Part shown: positions 58,256-64,000 of the stretch, one piece after another | How the letters are laid out: every line of letters begins with the position of its first letter | How positions within the stretch are numbered: position 1 is the stretch's first letter | Assembly: GCF_008728515.1 (NCBI RefSeq) | Contig: NC_044990.1 | Coordinates: forward strand, 67,002,879 to 67,066,878 | Source: Papio anubis | Lineage: Eukaryota; Chordata; Mammalia; Primates; Cercopithecidae | Reading direction: 5' to 3' | Length of the DNA stretch: 64,000 nucleotides | Translations under genes and position numbers: made by a program | Notes under the pieces: model-generated | The model's input: only the letters and a program-made list of their open reading frames with translations | What the model was told of the DNA's origin: nothing | Database searches by the model: none

Positions 58256-58993
58256 TTAGGGCAATCAATGAGATTATTTTGCAAGATCAACTTAACATTT
58301 AATAAACATCAAAGGTTCCAAATAACAATTTTGAACTTGTTAATAACCTTATATTTTAAATAACAATTGTGAAAACAAAATAAAAGATTAAAAGTATTTC
58401 TGTATAAAAACAGGCGTGGAGGTCAAAAAAATTCAAAAAACAAGCAAACGAAATAACAATAGCTCTTAGATAAACTTTAGTCTTTAGTGTTTTAGTGCTT
58501 CTATAACCCTGAATCCTCGTATTTCTCATAAAGGCCAATAAGTAGTGTCTTATTTTTTTTTGAAGCCTCGCCATTCCTTATTTAAATTTTCTTTTCATTT
58601 TTCAAATGATCTTATACCTCTAGATTTTCAATTCTCAGTTTTTTCCCATGACTTGAAAACAGTTGGAAATGGCATTAAAACATGTTTAAACTTCTTAGCT
58701 TGACTGCTTTTCTCCTTAACCATATATAATGCTATCACTGTTCCCAGATTATAGGAATTTTCTTTTTGTTCTTTTTCTCTGAGGCTCAGAGCAGGTCTTT
58801 CTATTGTGCTTTTCTTATTGTCTTTTCACCTTGTGGCCTTATGCAAAATGAAGGCCCTGAACTCATTGAATTTATTGTTCATTTTAAAAACGACGTTCTC
58901 AAAAAATTTCTGCTCACTTAATTTCTCCCTCACTAGGAATAGTATCCATAACATGTCTTTTCTATTATTCATTGTTGAACAAATGTAAATCCA
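58256..58993. other. Unclassified AT-rich interval
   Basis: No gene or named repeat. Confidence 0.5.
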
Positions 58994-59286
58994 ATGCTGG
59001 GTGCAGTGGCTCACGCCTGTAATCCAGCACTTTGGGAGGCTGAGGCAGGCGGATAACCTAAGGTCAGGAGTTTGAGTCCAACCTGGGCAACATGGTGAAA
59101 CCCTGTCTCTACTAAAAATATAAAAATTAGACTGGCATGGTGGTGCACACTTGTAATCCCGGCTACTCGGGAGGCTGAGATAGGAGAATCGCTTGAGCCC
59201 AGGAGGCAGGGGTTTCAGTGAGCCAAGATCGCTCTACTGCACTCCAGTCTGGGAGATAGAGTGAGACTCTGTCTTTAAAAAAATCA
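58994..59286 (+). mobile_element. Alu (J/S-like), full length
   Basis: From CTGGGTGCAGTGGCTCACGC to GAGACTCTGTCTTTAAAAAAA, with the older-type CTGGGCAACATGGTGAAAC and GCTTGAGCCCAGGAGG states. One base is missing in the A box region (TAATCCAGCAC). Confidence 0.93.
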
Positions 59287-61469
59287 GTAAAATAGTAAAT
59301 CTAGTTAATTGTTTTTCTTCTTGGCATCTTTTTGTGGGATTTATTATTTCTGTTACTTTCCATGAGATTTTGAGTGTGTAAACAGGTTTGCTCTTAAATT
59401 TGGTTTAGTACGTTTTCTTTCCTTATCTCTAATACATGTTTTAACATCCAACTAATACTGCATTAAGTATTCTAAATTACTCTGGAAAATATTTCTTAAT
59501 AACATTCCTAGATCTTACATGCCAACATCTCTAGTCCACACTATTGGCTACTTTAAAATAATTTTCTGATTCTAGGTTCCGTCTTCTAGATGAATCATAT
59601 CTGTTCTGAGATCTTATATTTTATTTTTTCTTGGTGATTTCTGAATACCATGTATTCTTTATAGTTTCCCAATCTCCTAATAGCTAAAATAAATACCTCT
59701 TTCAGGACCATCTTTAAGGGTTCAGAATATCTATTTTGCTGGTTGCTAGTTCTAAAATTTAGGCTCTGGCTTCTCCTAAAATAATTTCTAATTTTAGCTC
59801 AATCATTTCATTCTTCTTTATTTTTCTTTCACTTCTTACTGCTCTTGGTCTGTTGGCACACTAAAGTTGATTTCCTTTTGTTGTTGTTTTAATTCATCCC
59901 ATTTTATCTCTTCTAATTTTCCTAGATGTAGAATGTTCCAGTATTAACCTTTGGAATAGTGATGATTCAAGTAACTATTTCCTTTATGTCAACCAAGAAT
60001 ATTAACTATTATCTATATCTAAAGGGCACTTATCTCACGTTATCAATTGATAAAATTCTCCAAATACTTGTATAGAATCCAGTGTTTACATTTCTAAAAT
60101 CTATAACTGTCATTAAAGCTTAAAACAAATAACAATCTGACATGAGATCATGTTAATGGGAAGGGGACATGGAAAACTCCTGTTGTCTCCAACGCCCTCA
60201 TCGTCTAACTCTAATAATGCCTAAAATACAGTGTAACTATTAAAATTTATCAAAATATTCACTTAAATTTACATTAGCTTGCTTAGCCTGTCTATATGAT
60301 AATCTTCAGATTTTAATTTACCTTAGTCCTATTGTCTGATCGTCATTTGCCATAACAATTTATATGGAAGTAAGAAGCAATTTCAGTCAAAATTCTCCAA
60401 ACGTGCTTCTCCTGACCACAATTCATCCTTCACATTATTTCTGTTCTACCATTTTGCTAAAACCAGGCACACTCCCATTCTTTAAGGGGTTTGTAGCCTG
60501 CTGAGCCAAAATAGATTTTTTATTCTGAATATTGAATATCTAACTTATAAGGCCTCTATTAGTTTTAATCATTAAACAATTCCATGATTTTCATAATCTG
60601 CTACTTTGTTCCGAAAGCCAGCCTATTTTAATAACTCTTATTCACGCACACTCCATTATTCTGGGGTTGGAAGTAAGAAAAAAGAATTAATATTTATGCC
60701 TTCTCCCATAATATTCTAACATTTCAAAAGAATTAAGGAAAAGAGTCACTGCCCCAAACTGTGATTAAAGAGGTAATATTTTACTAACTTCCATTTTCAG
60801 TGCCACCTTTTAAAGAGGTTGAAAAGGGTCATGCCCATTGTAATAACAAGAAAAATCTAGATAAAGTGAAACCAATGACTTTTCTTGAACCTATCAAAGA
60901 AATTATTTGCAGAGAAAATAGCCACACCAAAATCCTGAGAGACAGATGACTCCAGAGCCCCAGTTAGAATCCGCTAAATTGGAGCAGAAACCATTGTACC
61001 CATAAACTGGTTGGGTCACTGAACTGTAATTTTGATGAATTGTTGGAAGCTAAATATGGGCTGAAGTGAAAGTAAAAATCTCCTTGGTCAACTGTCTTAG
61101 TGGAAGCCTCCTCACACTTTCAAGGGTTTAACTTCCAGAATTCCATTAAGTTCTCACATTGAAGATCTGATAATGATACTTATCTGGCTCTGGCGAGGAG
61201 AAAGTATAATCCATACGAAATTCATATAGAAGCTTCCTGATAACAAACATCTACTCTTCGGGGTAAAGACGGTACCAGAACCTCGTACCAAAGATGAGAG
61301 AAAAGGAATTCCTCTAACTCCAGGTGCTTTAGCCTCCCTGGTTAAACTAAAGAAGGGAGGTTATACATTTGTGAAGGTCACAGTGTAGAATCACAGTATC
61401 ACTAAAAATCTGATGATTTTTTGGAAAATTATATAATGGGTTTATGTTAACAAGACCCTACCATCACAC
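59287..61469. other. Unclassified interval
   Basis: About 2.2 kb with no convincing gene or repeat. It includes a 40-codon open stretch at about 61265-61385 that I considered and rejected as a gene remnant. Confidence 0.45.
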
Positions 61470-62250
61470 CAACTAGGACTTATAATAGTCACAAGTGGCA
61501 TTAATCAACTTCACCTGGCATTCCTTCACATCTGTATTCATACTTTTTTTTAAAGCTATACGATTCATATGTTCTGGGTCCATCATCCATAACATCAACG
61601 ATGAACAAGACATACAAAAGATAGAAGGATTATTCAAGGCTCTGCCCTTCACTTCTTCCTTCCTTCTTATCAGCAGCCTCTCACTTATAGGAATACCCTT
61701 CTTTACAGGTTTCCACTCCAAAGACCTCATCATCATAACTGCAAACACGCCATATACCAATGCCTGAGCCCTTTTAATCACTCTTATTGCCATCTGCTTG
61801 ACAGTTGTCTGTAGCACCATATCATTTTCTTTGCACTGATAGGACAACCTTGCTTCACAACTCTATTATTAATAAAAACAACCCCTTCCTAATTAACTCA
61901 ATCAAGCGCCTATCACTCGGTAGTATCTTCACCAGATTTTTCATCACTAACAATATTATTCCTATGTCATCCCCCCAAACAACTATGACACTCCACCTAA
62001 AACTTATCACCCTTGGCATAACCATCTTAGGCTTTTCACTAGCAGTAGAACTTAATTTTATAACTAATAGCTTTAAACTTAAATGCCCATCACAAACATT
62101 TAACTTCTCTAACATACCAGGATTTTACCCAGCCACAATTCACTGCACGACCCCACACTCAAGACTATTCACAAATCAAAACCTAGCCTCACTTCTACTA
62201 GACCTAATCTGATTAGAAAAATCAATACCAAAGACCATTACCAAACTATT
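61470..62250 (+). pseudogene. MT-ND5 (NUMT): NUMT: nuclear copy of mitochondrial ND5 (C-terminal part)
   Basis: Encodes, in the mitochondrial code, an ND5-like stretch: AFLHIC, FMCSGSIIHN, EQDI, GFHSKD, NTPYTNAWAL, then after a frameshift KRLSLGS, FITNNI, FSNIPGFYP and LLLDL. It covers roughly codons 315-570 of about 603. ND5 is a proton-pumping subunit of respiratory complex I; this copy cannot function. TGA lies at the mitochondrial Trp positions (e.g. in TGCCTGAGCC), which are stops in nuclear code. One base is lost near 61806-61820, shifting the frame from 61495-61767 to 61805-62212. Divergence from my memory of catarrhine ND5 is high, so the transfer is old. No target duplication or poly-A is seen, as is usual for NUMTs, which enter by end joining. 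Confidence 0.96.
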
Positions 62251-62859
62251 GAAGACATAAGTAATGCATTTGTGCAATTTGTTAGTAGTCTAAGTCAAGA
62301 AATGAAACTTGCCCCTAAGACCAAAATGTGTAGCTTCAATCCCCTATTCCTTGATTTGAAGAGCAACTGAGCAGAAATGTGAGCTGACTCACCCCTGGTT
62401 CCCCACCCCAAATAGGAAATAATGAAGCAAAGTCAATTTGTCCCAAGAAAACAGAAAACACACCCATCACCCATCTTAGAGTGTCCTGAGTTTAGTGGTG
62501 GAGGAGCCTATATCTTGCTTTTGAGGAAAAATACCAGAAACCCTGATTGTAAGAATGACCAATGAATTTCCCATTCCAGTGCTTAGGGAGCAACAAATTG
62601 AAGTTGCCAGGAAAGTAGAGCTCCTTTTTATCTCTACCTTTAAGAATCTAAAACTATTCACTAATGTTCTTTTCTCTATGATCTAAGACTAGAATTTGGG
62701 AAGAGAAGAAGTATTACTCTACCACAACGTTTTAAATTTTATTTTCCTTATTACTTTTACTTCTGTCTAACAAATTCAAGGTAATCATTTGTAGTTGGTC
62801 ACTAAAAACTAAAGACAAAGGAAGAAAATCCTGTCTCTAAAACTGAAGTCAAATAAGTG
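62251..62859. other. Unclassified interval
   Basis: No gene or repeat recognised. Confidence 0.5.
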
Positions 62860-63274
62860 TGTGTGAGTTTATTTTGTGTTGCTACAAAAGAATACCTGAA
62901 ACTAGATAAAAGAAAGGAGGTTTATTTGGTTCACAGTTCAGTGGGCTTTACAAGAAACATTGCACTGGCACCCGCTTTGCTTCTGGTGAGGCCTCAGGGA
63001 GACTTTTACTCATGGCAGAAGGCAAAGCAGGAGTAAGCACATCACATGGCAAAAGCAGGAACAAGAGAGAAAGGAGGAGGTCCCAGACTCTTGTAATCAA
63101 CCAGATTGTGCATAAACTGAGTGAGAACTCACTTATTACAAAGAGGAAGGTGCTAAACTATTCATGAGAGATCTGCCTTCAGGATCCAGTCACCTCCCAC
63201 AAGGTCTCACCTCCAACTTTGGGAATGACATTTCAACATGAGATTGGGAGAGAGCAAACATCCAAATCATATCA
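62860..63274 (-). repeat. Solo MST-type LTR, antisense, with perfect target duplication
   Basis: Runs TGTGTGAGTTTATTTTGTG to CATCCAAATCATATCA, 415 bases. It shows antisense MST order: GCTTCTGGTGAGGCCTCAGG, ATCACATGGCAAAAGCAGGA, GAGTGAGAACTCACTTATTA, ATGACATTTCAACATGAGAT. The duplication AAGTG is perfect at 62855-62859 and 63275-63279, showing LTR-LTR recombination of a provirus inserted here. Confidence 0.94.
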
Positions 63275-63548
63275 AAGTGACCTTAAAATAAAATATATTA
63301 GCAATTAAAATGAAGCCAAAATAATGATTTACAGATGTCTGTGTGAAGAATCCTTGTGTTTCTTACATTTACATCAGCCTACATTTTGCTAAGGCAAAAT
63401 AATATCTTCAAAGTTCAGGCCTCACAAATGATGACCCAAATTGCATGAGTTATAATCTTCTCAATAGTGTTGTAACCTACTGGGATCACTATACTGTAGT
63501 CTATGTGATATCTAAATAAAGGAAAAATAAAAAATCAAGAAGCTTTCA

Positions 63549-63834
63549 TGGTCCAGCACAGTTATTTATACCTTAAATCCTAGCACTTTGGGAAGGTGAG
63601 GTGGAAGAATTGCTAGAGACCAGGATTTTGAAACAAGTCTGGGCAACACAGTGAGACCCTGTGTCATTAAAAAAAAGAAAAAAAGAAAAAAGCAATGTGT
63701 GGTGGCATGCACCTGTAGTCCTATCTATGCAAGAGGTTGAGGCAAGCAGAATGCTTGAGCCCTGGAGGTTGAGACTGCAGTGAGTTATGATTGCATCACC
63801 GCCTGGGTGATAGAGTGAGACCCTGTCTCTAAGA
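63549..63834 (+). mobile_element. Old Alu (AluJ-like)
   Basis: AATCCTAGCACTTTGGGAAG, GTCTGGGCAACACAGTGAGA, a middle A-rich linker at about 63668-63692, then GTGGTGGCATGCACCTGTAG and GGGTGATAGAGTGAGACCC. The high divergence and AluJ-type linker imply an old copy. Confidence 0.9.
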
Positions 63835-64000
63835 AAATGATTTAAAAATCAAAAGTGAAAAAAAAAATTTTTAAGTATATTTTTATCCTTATTAAGTATA
63901 TTTAAATTTTTGAACTTTAAAGAAATGTCTGCAGAGTTATTTATAACTACTCATAAAAGTGCTATGAAAATAACCACAAATAATGGCCAATATCTTACTT

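Noticed and set aside
61265..61385. Open stretch resembling the N-terminal motif of alanine dehydrogenase / transhydrogenase proteins (pattern ERKGIPLTPGALASLVK)
   Set aside because: Only about 40 codons, the resemblance is a loose pattern, the upstream frame has stops, and the nucleotide sequence does not follow what I remember of NNT. Chance is more likely; a BLASTX would settle it.

Overview
This window is primate nuclear DNA, most likely from an Old World monkey (macaque, baboon or vervet type). The main species clue is a young, 5'-truncated Alu at 32677-32845. It carries sequence states I associate with cercopithecid AluY lineages and not with the human AluY consensus. Alu, L1PA, THE1/MST and MLT1 repeats confirm a catarrhine genome. 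The DNA is AT-rich and gene-poor. I found no convincing cellular protein-coding exon, tRNA, rRNA, CpG island or promoter. Almost all open frames are short chance frames or lie inside transposon remnants.

Region by region: 1-1802 is most of a THE1/MST (MaLR) provirus cut by the window edge. 1953-4874 is an MLT1 LTR split by a complete antisense MST provirus. 4971-5300 is an Alu. 7245-9700 is a complete THE1-type provirus holding an AluY-like insertion. 10889-12040 is a young antisense 5'-truncated L1PA inside a hAT-type element, followed by an odd 375-bp block in which a scrap of THE1 internal sequence sits between two direct copies of about 122 bp. 14249-15045 is an ERVL-type LTR split by an MST LTR. 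19025-22150 is a 3-kb antisense L1M. 24290-24970 is a possible, unidentified retropseudogene. 25302-26640 holds an Alu, an antisense ERVL-type LTR and a MER1-type DNA transposon. 28465-30948 is another complete MaLR provirus. 32665-38092 carries two 5'-truncated Alus, three MLT1 LTRs and a MER20. 42280-44160 is an antisense L1M interrupted by an ERV1-type LTR. 45646-46640 is an MLT1 LTR plus internal region. 47780-52200 has an LTR, two Alus, L1, L2 and MIR pieces. 57988-58255 is a small inverted (twin-primed) L1PA insertion. 58994-59286 is an Alu. 61470-62250 is a nuclear copy of mitochondrial ND5 (NUMT). 62860-63274 is a solo MST-type LTR with a perfect target duplication. 63549-63834 is an old Alu.

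Nothing here forms a working pathway. The useful content is insertion history: nested elements whose target-site duplications can be read, structural scars (a 71-bp tandem duplication inside one LTR, a 190-bp internal deletion, a twin-priming inversion), and several unexplained hairpins, notably a 76-bp near-perfect stem-loop at 18874-18949. I did not find a new biological system. Family names come from memory of repeat consensus sequences and would need RepeatMasker/Dfam confirmation. Less certain names are marked.
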